Notes under the pieces: generated by a model
The model's input: only the letters and a program-made list of their open reading frames with translations
Databases searched by the model: none
What the model was told of the DNA's origin: nothing
NCBI RefSeq assembly: GCF_000682735.1
Contig: NZ_AWFD01000023.1
Span: forward strand, 186,001-250,000
DNA from: Hyphomonas sp. CY54-11-8
GTDB lineage: Bacteria > Pseudomonadota > Alphaproteobacteria > Caulobacterales > Hyphomonadaceae
Reading direction: 5' to 3'
Length of the DNA stretch: 64,000 nt
Part shown: piece by piece, positions 54,526 through 63,570 of the stretch
Numbering within the stretch: the first letter of the stretch is position 1
Layout: each line of letters starts with the position of its first letter
Program-made: the position numbers and the translations under genes

Positions 54526-55173
54526 ATGACACAGGTCGCGCTGATCGATTACGGCTCCGGCAACCTCCACTCGGCTGAACGGGCCTTGCGGGAGGCGGCG
54601 GCGCTGGCGGGAACGAGCCACGAGATTATCGTGACCGATTCCCCCGAAGTCATCCTCGAATCCACCCGCATCGTCCTGCCCGGCGTCGGCCATTTTGCCG
54701 ACTGCGCCGCGGGTCTGCGCGCCCGGGAGGGCGTGGAGGACGCGCTCAACGAGGCGGTGCTGAAGCAGGCGAAGCCCTTCTTCGGCATCTGCGTCGGCAT
54801 GCAGCTGATGGCGACCGCGGGCCTCGAAGACGGCTACACGGCCGGCCTCGGCTGGATCAAGGGCACGGTGGAGCTGATCGAGCCGGGCGAAGGCTTCCGC
54901 GTGCCGCACATGGGCTGGAACGGGCTGACCTTTACCCACCTTCAGCCTCACCCCGTGCTGGCCGGCCTTGGCGACGACCCGCACGTCTATTTCACCCATT
55001 CCTATGCGATGAAGCCCGACAACCCGGCCGACATCGCCGCAACCGCCGACTATGGACACCAGATCGTGGCGGCGGTGGCTCGGCGCAACATGTTCGGCAC
55101 GCAGTTCCACCCGGAGAAGAGCCAGAAGACCGGCCTCAAGATCCTCTCCAATTTCCTGCAATGGGCGCCCTGA
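54526..55173 (+). CDS. hisH: imidazole glycerol phosphate synthase, glutaminase subunit
   Basis: This 215-aa class I glutaminase delivers ammonia to HisF. The nucleophile is in FGICVGMQL, the oxyanion region LPGVGHFAD precedes it, and the His/Glu pair is in [10 protein letters not shown]. It is immediately upstream of hisA (8 bp between stop and hisA ATG). The hisF partner is 3.4 kb downstream rather than adjacent. Confidence 0.97.
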   Translation: MTQVALIDYGSGNLHSAERALREAAALAGTSHEIIVTDSPEVILESTRIVLPGVGHFADCAAGLRAREGVEDALNEAVLKQAKPFFGICVGMQLMATAGLEDGYTAGLGWIKGTVELIEPGEGFRVPHMGWNGLTFTHLQPHPVLAGLGDDPHVYFTHSYAMKPDNPADIAATADYGHQIVAAVARRNMFGTQFHPEKSQKTGLKILSNFLQWAP

Positions 55174-55181
55174 GTACACGC

Positions 55182-55910
55182 ATGACCTTTACCCTCTACC
55201 CCGCCATCGACCTGAAAGACGGCCAGTGCGTGCGCCTCCTGCGCGGCGAGATGGACCAGGCGACCGTCTTCTCCGACAGCCCGGCGGCGCAGGCGAAATC
55301 CTTCCGGGACGCAGGCTTCACCCATCTTCACGTGGTAGACCTGAACGGCGCCTTCGAGGGCAAGGCCGTGAACCGCGCGGCGGTCGAGGCGATCCTGAAA
55401 GCCACCGATGCGCCGGTCCAGCTCGGCGGCGGCATCCGCACACGGGCGCAGATAGATGCGTGGCTGGAGGCCGGCATTTCCCGCGTCATCCTCGGCACCG
55501 TAGCCCTGCGCGATCCGGAGCTGGTGAAGGAAGCCGCCCGCGCACTGCCCGGTCAAATTGTCGTCGGCATCGATGCGAAGAATGGCATGGTGGCGGTCGA
55601 AGGCTGGGCCGAGACCAGCGACATGAAGGCAACCGAACTCGCCAAGGCGTTTGAAGGCTGCGGCGTCGCCGCCATCGTCGCGACGGACATCGGCCGCGAC
55701 GGCTTGAAGACCGGCGTCAATGTTTCGTTCACGGCAGAGCTCGCGGGCACGGTCTCCATCCCTGTCATCGCCTCGGGCGGCGTCGCCAGCGTGGACGACA
55801 TCCGTGCCCTGATGGCGGCGGATGCACCCATCGCGGGCAGCATCCTCGGACGCGCCCTTTATGACGGGGACATCGTGCCCGCCGAAGCGATTGCGCTTGC
55901 GAGAGGCTGA
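55182..55910 (+). CDS. hisA: ProFAR isomerase (HisA)
   Basis: This 242-aa TIM barrel isomerises N'-(5'-phosphoribosyl)formimino-AICAR phosphate. Signatures: [15 protein letters not shown] with catalytic Asp near residue 9, [15 protein letters not shown]-type C-terminal half [13 protein letters not shown] with the second catalytic Asp, and ASGGVAS. ATG 55182 matches the family N-terminus; an ATG 21 bp earlier overlaps hisH and is less likely. A decayed copy of an internal segment lies about 1 kb downstream. Confidence 0.96.
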   Translation: MTFTLYPAIDLKDGQCVRLLRGEMDQATVFSDSPAAQAKSFRDAGFTHLHVVDLNGAFEGKAVNRAAVEAILKATDAPVQLGGGIRTRAQIDAWLEAGISRVILGTVALRDPELVKEAARALPGQIVVGIDAKNGMVAVEGWAETSDMKATELAKAFEGCGVAAIVATDIGRDGLKTGVNVSFTAELAGTVSIPVIASGGVASVDDIRALMAADAPIAGSILGRALYDGDIVPAEAIALARG

Positions 55911-55952
55911 CTTTCCGATAGGTTGACCGAAGGCAACCTACAGGAGTAATCC

Positions 55953-56711
55953 ATGCTTCGGGCTTTTTCAGTGAGTGCCGCGCTGGCATCGCTTCTGGTG
56001 CTCGGCAATTGCGCCACCGCAGCCGGGCCTGATCAGGCCGCCATCCCGGAACATTATGTCTCCGCCAGCAGTTCGGCGAGCGCGGAGGCCGCCGCGGCGA
56101 AATCCTACGCGCTGGCACCGATGGACAGCCGCATCGCCCCGACGAATGCCGACTTCCTCGAATATGCCACCTATGTCGAACAGGCCTTTGGCGCCCAGGG
56201 GCTGACCCGCGCCGCGCCAGGCAGCCAGCCGGACCTGGTGGTCCTGCTGCGCTACGGAACGGGCGCGCCGGAAAAGCGCGTGCGCGTGAATGATACGGCG
56301 GAATTTGACCATGTCACCATGGCCGCCCAGGGCGTGGAATTTTCCCCGGCGGCGGCAAGCTCCGGCAAATCCTCCGCCGTCTTCGGGCCCAGCGGACGGT
56401 CCGCCGGCGCCACGTTCGCGCTCGGCTCTGAATTCGCGCCGAAGACCTACACGACCTATACGCATTTCATCCTGCTGGACGGCTATCTCGTCGACCCGGC
56501 CAAAGACGCCAGCGACTGGGAGAAAGCCTTCGAGACCGACATCGGCAGCACCGGCACCAGCGCCGACCTGCACCAGGCCTTCCCCTACATGATCGCCGCC
56601 ACCCTCGACACCATCGCCACCGACACAGGCGATGTCGTCCGCACCGAAATCACGGGCACGGATGAGCGTGTGGCATACATCCGGAGCGTAGCGGGAAATT
56701 CTGCGCCTTGA
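55953..56711 (+). CDS. exported lipoprotein, DUF4136-like (tentative)
   Basis: This 252-aa protein has a lipoprotein-like signal (LLVLGNCATA). The C-terminal half (TYTHFILLDGYLVDPAKD, LHQAFPYMIAATLDTIATDTG) resembles DUF4136-type periplasmic lipoproteins, but the match is weak. Function is unknown. CAGGAGTAATCC precedes the ATG. It is codirectional with hisA, 42 bp downstream, and may share its transcript. Confidence 0.65.
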   Translation: MLRAFSVSAALASLLVLGNCATAAGPDQAAIPEHYVSASSSASAEAAAAKSYALAPMDSRIAPTNADFLEYATYVEQAFGAQGLTRAAPGSQPDLVVLLRYGTGAPEKRVRVNDTAEFDHVTMAAQGVEFSPAAASSGKSSAVFGPSGRSAGATFALGSEFAPKTYTTYTHFILLDGYLVDPAKDASDWEKAFETDIGSTGTSADLHQAFPYMIAATLDTIATDTGDVVRTEITGTDERVAYIRSVAGNSAP

Positions 56712-56721
56712 TCGCTAAACC

Positions 56722-56789
56722 GACGGCCTGAAGACCGGCGTCAATTTTCCGTTTAAGGCAGAGCTCGCGAACACCGCCTCCGTTCCCGA
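56722..56789 (+). pseudogene. decayed hisA fragment
   Basis: These 68 bp align without gaps to hisA positions 55697-55764 with about 12 mismatches (roughly 82% identity, counted by eye). They share GAAGACCGGCGTCAA and AAGGCAGAGCTCGCG-like blocks. The piece encodes the DGLKTGVN region of hisA and has no start or full domain, so it is non-functional as HisA. It may mark an old duplication or rearrangement breakpoint. Confidence 0.7.
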
Positions 56790-56833
56790 TAGGCTCCGCG
56801 CGCTATTCCAGATGCTGATGATTCTCTGTGCTA

Positions 56834-57532
56834 TCAGAGCCTGAGAAGCCGCTCATAAAAGCCGCCCCATTGGCGGCCCGGCTCTACGAGGTGGGCTTCT
56901 AAAATCCAGTAGCGGGGGCGGCCGAGATGGTCGGGCGTGCTCAGCGGTTCGGGGTTGTCCGGCCAGAGGCGCTGGAGGGCCTGTTCCAGCGGCCAGGTGG
57001 CGTGCGGGAACTCCCCCACGGTGTGCCCGGCGATCTTTCCGCCGAAATGATAGCCCCGCGCCTCCGCCGCGCGGCAGGCAAAGTCATAAACCTCCGCCCC
57101 CGTTACATCCGGTTTGCTGAGGGTGAAGGCGCGCATTTCCTCGAACACTTCGGGCAGCGCGGCGACCAGCGTGTGGCGGGCCGGGTCCTGCCCCATCGCA
57201 TAGGTGCGGCCGACGTCGGCCTCCGCCTGTTCGAAGACGGGGCCCATGTCGACATAGACCGTGTCCTCCGGCCCGATGGTCACTTCGTCCGGCATGTCCG
57301 AGAAGATGCAGGTCGTGTTGACGCCCGCGCGCACGAGGCGCTGGTGCCAGTTGCGCTTTATCCCGAACTGCTCGGCCGCGATGGTTTCGATGTCGCGGTC
57401 GACCTCGCCTTCGGTGCGGCCTGGTTTCATGATGCCCGCAGCCTCGATTGCGTCCAGCAGCGCGAAGGCGCGTTCCTCTGCGTCGACCATTCTTGCCCAG
57501 CGGGCGGCTTCGTCTTTTTCGTGTTCGGTCAT
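56834..57532 (-). CDS. M24 family metallopeptidase
   Basis: This 232-aa pita-bread-fold protein resembles creatinase/aminopeptidase P catalytic domains. Metal ligand motifs visible: VYVDMGPVFEQAEADVGRTY, the His in GKIAGHTVGEFPH and the Glu in LEAHLVEPGRQWGGF. No N-terminal creatinase domain is present, so it is a short member. The substrate could be an Xaa-Pro dipeptide or a non-peptide amide. It lies opposite the his genes. Confidence 0.85.
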   Translation of the reverse strand: MTEHEKDEAARWARMVDAEERAFALLDAIEAAGIMKPGRTEGEVDRDIETIAAEQFGIKRNWHQRLVRAGVNTTCIFSDMPDEVTIGPEDTVYVDMGPVFEQAEADVGRTYAMGQDPARHTLVAALPEVFEEMRAFTLSKPDVTGAEVYDFACRAAEARGYHFGGKIAGHTVGEFPHATWPLEQALQRLWPDNPEPLSTPDHLGRPRYWILEAHLVEPGRQWGGFYERLLRL

Positions 57533-57580
57533 GCCCCAGACATGAGGGGGCCTTGCCCGGGTGTCAAACCTTGCGGCGAC

Positions 57581-58345
57581 TTACGCCACCGCCACCACTC
57601 GCGCCCCGGCGGTTGCCGTCTTCACCGCGCAGTTCTTGCCGCGGGCCTTTGCCTCGTAGAGCGCATGGTCTGCCCGGCTGAGTTGTGAGGAAAGATTCTC
57701 CGCAGCTTCCGCCACACACCAGCCGAGGCTGATCGTCACCGGCAGGTTTCCCGGATGGCGGTGTTCCACGGCGCGCACCAGCGCCTCGAACCAGATGCGC
57801 GCGGCGGCCTCGCTGGCGAACGTGCCCGCGACGGCGAATTCCTCCCCGCCAAGCCGGGCCAGGATGATGCCATCCGAGGCAAGGTCTGCCAGCGCGGCGG
57901 CCAGCCCTTTCAGCACCCGGTCACCCGTATCATGGCCGTGGGTGTCATTGATGCGTTTGAAATTGTCGATGTCGGCAATGGCGCAGGCGAAAATGTCGGT
58001 GCTGCGATGCGCGTCGGTCTGCAGCGTCCCTGCCCGCGCGAAAAAGGCGCGGCGGTTCGGCAGGCCGGTCAGTTCGTCATGATTGGCCAGCCGGTCGTTC
58101 AGCGCCGCCAGCCGCTCGGCCCGGATCTGGGCGCGCAGGACGAAGAAGCTGCAGGTCGGCGAGATCAGGGTCGGCAGCACGACGCAGGAAATGTAGATGT
58201 CACGCAAGCGGATGACGGGGTCGATCTGCAGCCAGACCCAGACGGGGAAGACGGTGAAGAAGATCGAGCCGATCGTGATGATCGCCCCGAGCCTGACCGC
58301 CCGGCGCACGTCGCGCGGCGGCATCCAATCCCGTCCCAGTCCCAT
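57581..58345 (-). CDS. membrane diguanylate cyclase (GGEEF)
   Basis: This 254-aa protein has two membrane helices (about 18-40 and 50-67), a short coiled linker ([17 protein letters not shown]) and a GGDEF domain with [22 protein letters not shown] and active motif LGGEEF. It should make c-di-GMP from GTP. No RxxD inhibitory site is seen before GGEEF. It diverges from hisF; four 11-bp repeats lie 60 bp upstream of its start. Confidence 0.93.
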   Translation of the reverse strand: MGLGRDWMPPRDVRRAVRLGAIITIGSIFFTVFPVWVWLQIDPVIRLRDIYISCVVLPTLISPTCSFFVLRAQIRAERLAALNDRLANHDELTGLPNRRAFFARAGTLQTDAHRSTDIFACAIADIDNFKRINDTHGHDTGDRVLKGLAAALADLASDGIILARLGGEEFAVAGTFASEAAARIWFEALVRAVEHRHPGNLPVTISLGWCVAEAAENLSSQLSRADHALYEAKARGKNCAVKTATAGARVVAVA

Positions 58346-58404
58346 GCCTCGCCTTATGCAGTTTCCTGCTTAAGGGGCCGTCCAGAAGGTCTGTGAAATT
58401 TGAT

Positions 58405-58448
58405 CTATTCATGGTCCATACATGGTCTATTCACGGTGTTTACACGGT
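58405..58448. repeat. four tandem 11-bp repeats
   Basis: CTATTCATGGT, CCATACATGGT, CTATTCACGGT and GTTTACACGGT run back to back with no spacer, sharing CAYGGT at the end. The 11-bp period puts each copy on one face of the helix. They lie between the divergent diguanylate cyclase (60 bp) and hisF (86 bp) starts, so a multi-site protein binding array is likely. Confidence 0.65.
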
Positions 58449-58533
58449 GCCGCGTCCCCGGAGGGGGTGTTGGATAAGGTGTGGGACAGATCGCAGCTTT
58501 GCGGGGCGGACTTTCCCGGCTAAAGCCATGCCC

Positions 58534-59307
58534 ATGAGCCTCAAGACCCGCATCATCCCCTGCCTCGACGTGAAAGACGGGCGTACCGTCAAGGGCGTCA
58601 ACTTCGTGGACTTGAAGGACGCGGGCGACCCCGTCGCGCTGGCCAAGGCCTATGACGCGCAAGGCGCAGACGAGCTCTGTTTCCTCGATATCACCGCCAG
58701 CCACGAAGGCCGCGGCACCCTGCTCGACATCGTCTCGGCGACGGCAGAACAGTGCTTCATGCCCCTGACGGTGGGCGGCGGCGTGCGCAGCGCAGACGAC
58801 CTCGTCGCGCTGCTCCGGGCCGGGGCCGACAAGGTGGCGATCAATTCCGCCGCGGTCGCAGACCCTTCCGTCATCTCCCGCTGCGCCGCCAAGGCCGGGC
58901 GCCAGGCTGTCGTCGTCGCCATCGATGCGCGGCGCGTCAATGACGAGGAAGGCGGCCACTGGGAGATCTTCACCCATGGCGGCCGCACGGCCACGGGCAT
59001 CGACGCGGTGGCGTTCGCAAAGGAAGCCGAAAAGCGCGGTGCCGGCGAGATCCTGCTGACCAGCATGGACAAGGACGGCACCAAATCCGGCTATGACATC
59101 CCGCTGCTGAAGGCGGTCACATCTGTTGTAAACATTCCGGTTGTGGCCAGCGGCGGCGCCGGCAGCGTGGACGACATGCCAGCCGCCGTGCTGGACGGCG
59201 GGGCGAGCGCCGTGCTCGCCGCCTCGATCTTCCATTTCGGCGAAGCGACCGTGGCAGACGCCCGGCGCGCATTGCATGCCGCCGGGGCGCCCGTCCGCCC
59301 GTTCTAA
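58534..59307 (+). CDS. hisF: imidazole glycerol phosphate synthase, cyclase subunit
   Basis: This 257-aa TIM barrel takes ammonia from HisH and cyclises PRFAR to imidazole glycerol phosphate. It starts with the family signature [22 protein letters not shown] (catalytic Asp near residue 11), then VGGGVRS, the second catalytic Asp in [13 protein letters not shown] and ASGGAGS. ATG 58534 is preferred over an ATG two codons earlier. It is separated from hisA by three other genes. Confidence 0.97.
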   Translation: MSLKTRIIPCLDVKDGRTVKGVNFVDLKDAGDPVALAKAYDAQGADELCFLDITASHEGRGTLLDIVSATAEQCFMPLTVGGGVRSADDLVALLRAGADKVAINSAAVADPSVISRCAAKAGRQAVVVAIDARRVNDEEGGHWEIFTHGGRTATGIDAVAFAKEAEKRGAGEILLTSMDKDGTKSGYDIPLLKAVTSVVNIPVVASGGAGSVDDMPAAVLDGGASAVLAASIFHFGEATVADARRALHAAGAPVRPF

Positions 59308-59310
59308 ATT

Positions 59311-60126
59311 TTATTCCGCGAAGACGGGTTTGCGCTTCTGCATCTCGGCCATCACCGCTTCCATCTGGTTGGGTGTGCGGATGACTTTCAGCTGTTCGGT
59401 GCTTTCCAGCATCAGGAGGTCTGCGTCCGACAGCTCCGCCATCGCATTGCACAGCGTTTTGGCGCCGCGCATTGCGGCCGGGTGCTTGTTGGCGATGATC
59501 TTGGCCAGTGCCAGCGCGTCCTCCAGCGGCGTCTCGGAGACGTGCGTGGCAAAGCCCATGGCCTGCGCTTCGCGGCCATTGAACTCCCGGTTGGTATAGG
59601 TCAGCTCGCGGATCACATCGTCGCGCGCATTGCCCCGCCACAGGGGGAAGCCGGCCATGTCGGGCACCAGGCCCCACTTCATTTCCATGATCGCACAGCG
59701 CGTGTCCGGATGGATGAAGCGCACGTCCGCGCCTGACAGGATCTGGAACCCGCCACCGAAGGCCACGCCGTGAGCGGCCGCAATCACGGGCACTTCCAGC
59801 TTCCGCCAGCCCCAGGCGACGTATTGGGCGAGGTTCGCATCGCCGAAGGCCCGCGTGGCAAGGTCGCCCGTTGCGCCACCTTTTTTCTTCTCCCCATCGC
59901 CGGAGGAATTACCTGACATGCTGGACAGGTCGAGGCCCGCACAGAAGGCCCGCCCCTCCCCTGACAGCACGACGCAGCGCAGGCCCTTTGTGCCGTGCAG
60001 CTCCTCGATCGTGTCGGCCAGCGCCTTGAACTGGGCAGGGTCGAGCGCATTCATCTTGTCGGTGCGCACCATACGGACATCGGCGATGCCGTCTTCAAGA
60101 TGCGTGATCGTCACCCGGTCGTTCAT
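59311..60126 (-). CDS. enoyl-CoA hydratase/isomerase (crotonase) family protein
   Basis: This 271-aa crotonase-fold protein has SGEGRAFCAGLDLSSM (oxyanion and CoA loop), a Gly/Ser/Lys-rich insert (GNSSGDGEKKKGG, about 70-82), and AAHGVAFGGGFQILSGADVRF. The usual catalytic Glu in MEMKWGLVPDM could be the active-site acid. The acyl-CoA substrate is not clear. It is convergent with hisF (3 bp apart) and opposite hisE. Confidence 0.9.
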   Translation of the reverse strand: MNDRVTITHLEDGIADVRMVRTDKMNALDPAQFKALADTIEELHGTKGLRCVVLSGEGRAFCAGLDLSSMSGNSSGDGEKKKGGATGDLATRAFGDANLAQYVAWGWRKLEVPVIAAAHGVAFGGGFQILSGADVRFIHPDTRCAIMEMKWGLVPDMAGFPLWRGNARDDVIRELTYTNREFNGREAQAMGFATHVSETPLEDALALAKIIANKHPAAMRGAKTLCNAMAELSDADLLMLESTEQLKVIRTPNQMEAVMAEMQKRKPVFAE

Positions 60127-60223
60127 CTGGAATCCTCCTCGTTTCAGGTAAAAGTGACGTAGGCGCAGCCTGCGTCAAGCGGGCAGGCTTCCTCCCCTCG
60201 CGGAAGGAGAGTATGGAGGCCCC

Positions 60224-60571
60224 ATGTCTATTCTCGGATCCGCCGACCGCCTCGCCGAAGCCCTCGCCCATCTGGGCATGACCATCGATACGCGCGCCGA
60301 AACGGGCGACGCGAGCGCGTCCTGGACGGCAAAGCTGCTGTCGAAAGGCGTCGGCGCCTGCGCGGACAAGGCGGAGGAAGAAGCCGGCGAATTCATCCAG
60401 GCCCTGCGCGAAGAAAGCAATGAACGCGTCGCCAGCGAAGCCGCCGACATGCTCTATCACGCCCTTGTTGCCCTGCGCGTGCGCGGTGTCAGCCTCGACG
60501 ATGTGGCGACTGCGCTGGAGAAACGGCAAGGTACAAGCGGGATTGTGGAAAAGGCGAGCCGCAAGGACTGA
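60224..60571 (+). CDS. hisE: phosphoribosyl-ATP pyrophosphatase
   Basis: This 115-aa MazG-fold enzyme hydrolyses PR-ATP to PR-AMP in the second histidine step. The helical core has TAKLLSKGVGACADKAEEEAGEFIQAL and SEAADMLYHALVALRVRGVSLDDV, the HisE metal-binding pattern (EEE, EAAD). It is monofunctional, without a HisI domain. It is the last his gene of the locus, 0.9 kb after hisF with one opposite-strand gene between. Confidence 0.95.
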   Translation: MSILGSADRLAEALAHLGMTIDTRAETGDASASWTAKLLSKGVGACADKAEEEAGEFIQALREESNERVASEAADMLYHALVALRVRGVSLDDVATALEKRQGTSGIVEKASRKD

Positions 60572-60574
60572 GCG

Positions 60575-61063
60575 TCAGAGCTTCCGCTCCAGATAGATCA
60601 CTTCCTTTTCGCCGGGCACGAAGGCCTGGCCGCCGACTTCCTCGAAACCGAGCCGTTTGTGAAAGCGCAGCGAGCCCGGATTGGGCGGCAGGCGGTTCAC
60701 CTCGCATCCAATGGCATCGTAGCGCCCGGCGCAGACCGCAAACACCGCCTGATAGAGTGCTTCGCCGATCCGCTGGCCCCGCGCACGCGCATCGATGGCG
60801 ATCCGGTCGACATAATTCACATTGCCGCCCCGCGCCTCGAACCAGCGGAGATTGTCGCTGGTATAGGCAGCCGTGCCCGGCGGCACGAGATTCAGGAAAC
60901 CGACTGGCTGGCCGTCTTCCCCCACCGCAACGAGGCATTCGGAGAGAGATAGCCACTTGGCCAGATCTTCGGGTGTTTCGCGGCTGACGCCCGGCACGCC
61001 CTGCTCGTTGATCGCGTGCAGGGCCGGCAGGTCTGCGGGCGCATAGGCCCGGATTGTGATCAT
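60575..61063 (-). CDS. GNAT N-acetyltransferase
   Basis: This 162-aa acetyltransferase has VDRIAIDARARGQRIGEALYQAVFA, the acetyl-CoA binding motif, and C-terminal GSLRFHKRLGFEEVGGQAFVPGEKEVIYLER. ATG 61063 overlaps the upstream DUF6065 stop (ATGA), so the pair is co-translated. Target unknown. Confidence 0.9.
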   Translation of the reverse strand: MITIRAYAPADLPALHAINEQGVPGVSRETPEDLAKWLSLSECLVAVGEDGQPVGFLNLVPPGTAAYTSDNLRWFEARGGNVNYVDRIAIDARARGQRIGEALYQAVFAVCAGRYDAIGCEVNRLPPNPGSLRFHKRLGFEEVGGQAFVPGEKEVIYLERKL

Positions 61064-61797
61064 GAAATCTCTTTCGGCGGCTTCAGGCGGCGCTTGGTCT
61101 GGTGGCTGTCAGCCTTGTCGCCGGTCGGCTTTTCGCCACGCATATAATGGCGCTGCCAGCGCTCCTTCATTGCGCTCTCTTCGCCCTCACCAAGCCGCTT
61201 GTTGAAGTCGGCGCGGCTTTCCGTCCAGGCATTGTATTCCTTCACCAGTTCCTCGTTCGAGCGCAGGAGTTTCCGCTCCGGCTGAATCTCTTCCAGCTTC
61301 TTGTGCTCCATCAGTGTGATGAAAGCGAAGGGCTCGCCCTTTTCGAAGATCACGCTGCCCTTGCGGGTCATCTGCCAGTTCATCGTGAACGGGAATGGCA
61401 GCCAGTCGGTCTCAACCAGGCCCGTCAGCGGATAGATCCCATCCTTCGGCCAGTTCGGCGGGCCAGTCACCCAGACGCCCCAGCCGGGCGGCGTGCGGAA
61501 GAGGTGGCCGGTGTGGAAGGTGACGATGCCGCGGGCGAAGTGCGCCCCGGCAAAACTCTCGATGCTGCGCGGGTCGCCACGGGTCAGCAGGCGGATGTCC
61601 TCGTTTCGCGGGCCGCCATTCCACTCGATCTTGATGTCCATCGGCGCCAGCAATTCCCAGCCCGTGGAGTTCGCCATGGTCAGCGGCAGGCAACGATAGG
61701 GATGGCGGTCGGTAAAGGCGTCCATCCAGTCACGATTTGACCGCGCAGGCACCAGATCCGGCGCGACATCGTAGATTTTGTAGCAATCAAGAAACAT
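61060..61797 (-). CDS. DUF6065 family protein
   Basis: This 245-aa protein shows the DUF6065 pattern: LVPARSNRDWMDAFTDRHPYRCLPLTMANSTGWELLAP, WNGG, IVTFHTGHLFRTPPGWGVWVTGPPN and the C-terminal RADFNKRL region. It is very rich in Trp and Pro. No enzymatic role is established to my knowledge. ATG 61797 (MFLDCYKIYDVAPD) is chosen; the longer frame upstream overlaps the divergent deacylase gene. Co-translated with the GNAT gene. Confidence 0.8.
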   Translation of the reverse strand: MFLDCYKIYDVAPDLVPARSNRDWMDAFTDRHPYRCLPLTMANSTGWELLAPMDIKIEWNGGPRNEDIRLLTRGDPRSIESFAGAHFARGIVTFHTGHLFRTPPGWGVWVTGPPNWPKDGIYPLTGLVETDWLPFPFTMNWQMTRKGSVIFEKGEPFAFITLMEHKKLEEIQPERKLLRSNEELVKEYNAWTESRADFNKRLGEGEESAMKERWQRHYMRGEKPTGDKADSHQTKRRLKPPKEIS

Positions 61798-61849
61798 GGG
61801 GGAGGCTCTGCGCTTGACGGAGGCCACAAGTCTTGGCCCAAAGGGCCCC

Positions 61850-62362
61850 ATGACGGCAACCCCCGACGACCTGTTCGCCTATCTACACCAGCTGGGCATC
61901 GCGCACTCGACACAGTGGCACGAGGCTGTGTTCACCGTGGACCAGAGCACGGACGTGAAACGCACCCTGCCCGGCAGGCATACAAAGAACCTTTTCCTCA
62001 AGGACAAGGACGGCAACATCATCCTGATCGCGGCAGAGGCGCACTCTCAGCTGAAGCTGAACAAGTTGCACAAACTGATCGGGACGAAGCGGCTGTCCTT
62101 TGGTTCGCCAGACCTCATGGAGGAACTGCTCGGCGTGACGCCCGGCTCGGTCACCGCATTTGCCTTGATGAACGACACCGAAGGCCGCGTGCGGTTCCTT
62201 GTCGACGCGGCACTCATGGAACATGAACCGGTCAACTTCCACCCGCTCACCAATACCGGCACAACGACGGTTTCAAAGGCGGATTTCGAAAAGTTCGTTC
62301 GCGCCACCGGCCATGGCTTTGAAGTGATCGATTTCACCCAGCTGCTGACCGACGCAGAGTAA
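61850..62362 (+). CDS. prolyl-tRNA deacylase-type trans-editing protein (YbaK/PrdX family)
   Basis: This 170-aa YbaK-fold protein has VDQSTDVKRTLPGRHTKNLFLKDKDG, HSQLKLNKLHKLIGTKRLSFGSPDLMEELLGVTPGSVTAFAL and FHPLTNTGTTTVSKADFEKF, which match PrdX/ProXp-Ala. These proteins clear mischarged Ala-tRNA(Pro) in trans. The catalytic Lys is likely in KNLFLKDK. ATG 61850 gives the family N-terminus. Divergent from the DUF6065 gene by about 52 bp. Confidence 0.9.
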   Translation: MTATPDDLFAYLHQLGIAHSTQWHEAVFTVDQSTDVKRTLPGRHTKNLFLKDKDGNIILIAAEAHSQLKLNKLHKLIGTKRLSFGSPDLMEELLGVTPGSVTAFALMNDTEGRVRFLVDAALMEHEPVNFHPLTNTGTTTVSKADFEKFVRATGHGFEVIDFTQLLTDAE

Positions 62363-62458
62363 GGCGGGCGGGCGTCTCACGAATTTGTTCGCGCTCGCCT
62401 CTGGTCATGCCGTTTCTGGCCGCTAGTGTCGCCGCAACAAGACAGGGAGAACGCCAAC

Positions 62459-63475
62459 ATGCAACACCGCCGCCTCGGCCGAAGCGCCATCTATGTATCC
62501 GATATCTGTATGGGCACGATGACCTTCGGTTCCCAGACCGATGAGGCTGAATCCCTGCGGATTCTCGACGCGAGCTTCGACGCCGGGATCAATTTCTACG
62601 ACACCGCTGAGAACTACCCCGTCCCGCCCGATACCAAATGGGCCGGCCGCACGGAGGAAATTGTTGGCAAATGGCTGAAGACCAAGGACCGGGATTCCAT
62701 CATCCTGGCGACCAAGGTCTGCGGACCTTCACATGGCTGGATCAAGGGCAGCCAGCGCGCCGGCATGACCGCGCTCGACCGCCACAACATCACCAAAGCC
62801 ATCGAGGACAGCCTCACCCGTCTCGGAACGGACTATGTGGACCTTTACCAGACCCACTGGCCGGACCATGGCACAGCCTATGACGAGACGATGGAAACGC
62901 TGGATGACCTCGTCCAGGCCGGAAAGGTCCGCATCGTCGGCTGTTCAAACGAAGATGCATGGGGCCTGATGAAAAGCCTCGAAGCGTCCAGCCGACTCGG
63001 CACCGTTCGCTACGAGACGATCCAGAACAATTTCAGCCTGAACAACCGCCGCTTCGAGGACGCGCTCTCCAAGGTCTGCGTGAAGGAAGACGTCAGCCTG
63101 ATCCCATACTCCCCAATCGGCGGCGGTGTCCTCTCCGGCAAATATCAGGATGGCGCACGGCCGGAAGGCGCACGCTTCTCCCGCTATCTGGAGATTGGCG
63201 GCCGACAGGCAGCGATGGCCCACCGCTTCGTGAACGAGAAATCGCTCGCCTCGACGGCAAGGTTCATGGACATCGCGAAGGAGGCCGGCATCAACGTCGT
63301 CACCCTCGCTACCGCCTGGTCGAAGCAGCACAAATTCGTGGCCTCCACCATTGTCGGTGTCTCGAAGTTCGACCAGTTGGACGACATCTTCGCCGCTGCA
63401 GACCTCACCCTGTCGGATGACGTGATGAAGGCCTGCGACGCGGTGACGAAGGACATCCAGTACCCGATGGGCTGA
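62459..63475 (+). CDS. aldo/keto reductase (Tas-like)
   Basis: This 338-aa AKR TIM-barrel protein has FDAGINFYDTAENYPVP (catalytic Asp and Tyr), ATKVCGPS (Lys) and the DLYQTHWPDHG His, so the AKR tetrad is complete. The C-terminal NADP loop is KFVASTIVGVSKFDQLDD. The start motif MQHRRLGRSAIYVSDICMGTMTFGSQ matches Tas/L-glyceraldehyde reductase-type proteins. ATG 62459 has ACAGGGAGAACG upstream. Substrate unknown. Confidence 0.92.
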   Translation: MQHRRLGRSAIYVSDICMGTMTFGSQTDEAESLRILDASFDAGINFYDTAENYPVPPDTKWAGRTEEIVGKWLKTKDRDSIILATKVCGPSHGWIKGSQRAGMTALDRHNITKAIEDSLTRLGTDYVDLYQTHWPDHGTAYDETMETLDDLVQAGKVRIVGCSNEDAWGLMKSLEASSRLGTVRYETIQNNFSLNNRRFEDALSKVCVKEDVSLIPYSPIGGGVLSGKYQDGARPEGARFSRYLEIGGRQAAMAHRFVNEKSLASTARFMDIAKEAGINVVTLATAWSKQHKFVASTIVGVSKFDQLDDIFAAADLTLSDDVMKACDAVTKDIQYPMG

Positions 63476-63491
63476 CACCTCCACAAATTGA

Positions 63492-63525
63492 AACCCCCGT
63501 TCGCATTTCACCGCGAACGGGGGTT
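63492..63525. terminator. bidirectional hairpin between AKR and ftsK
   Basis: A perfect 13-bp stem AACCCCCGTTCGC/GCGAACGGGGGTT with an 8-nt loop lies between convergent genes. T-runs are short (TT on plus, TTT on minus) but the stem is very stable, so it probably ends both transcripts. Confidence 0.75.
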
Positions 63526-63570
63526 GCCCCAATTGCCCACCTTAGCCGGGTGAGATTGTTCAGGCGACGG

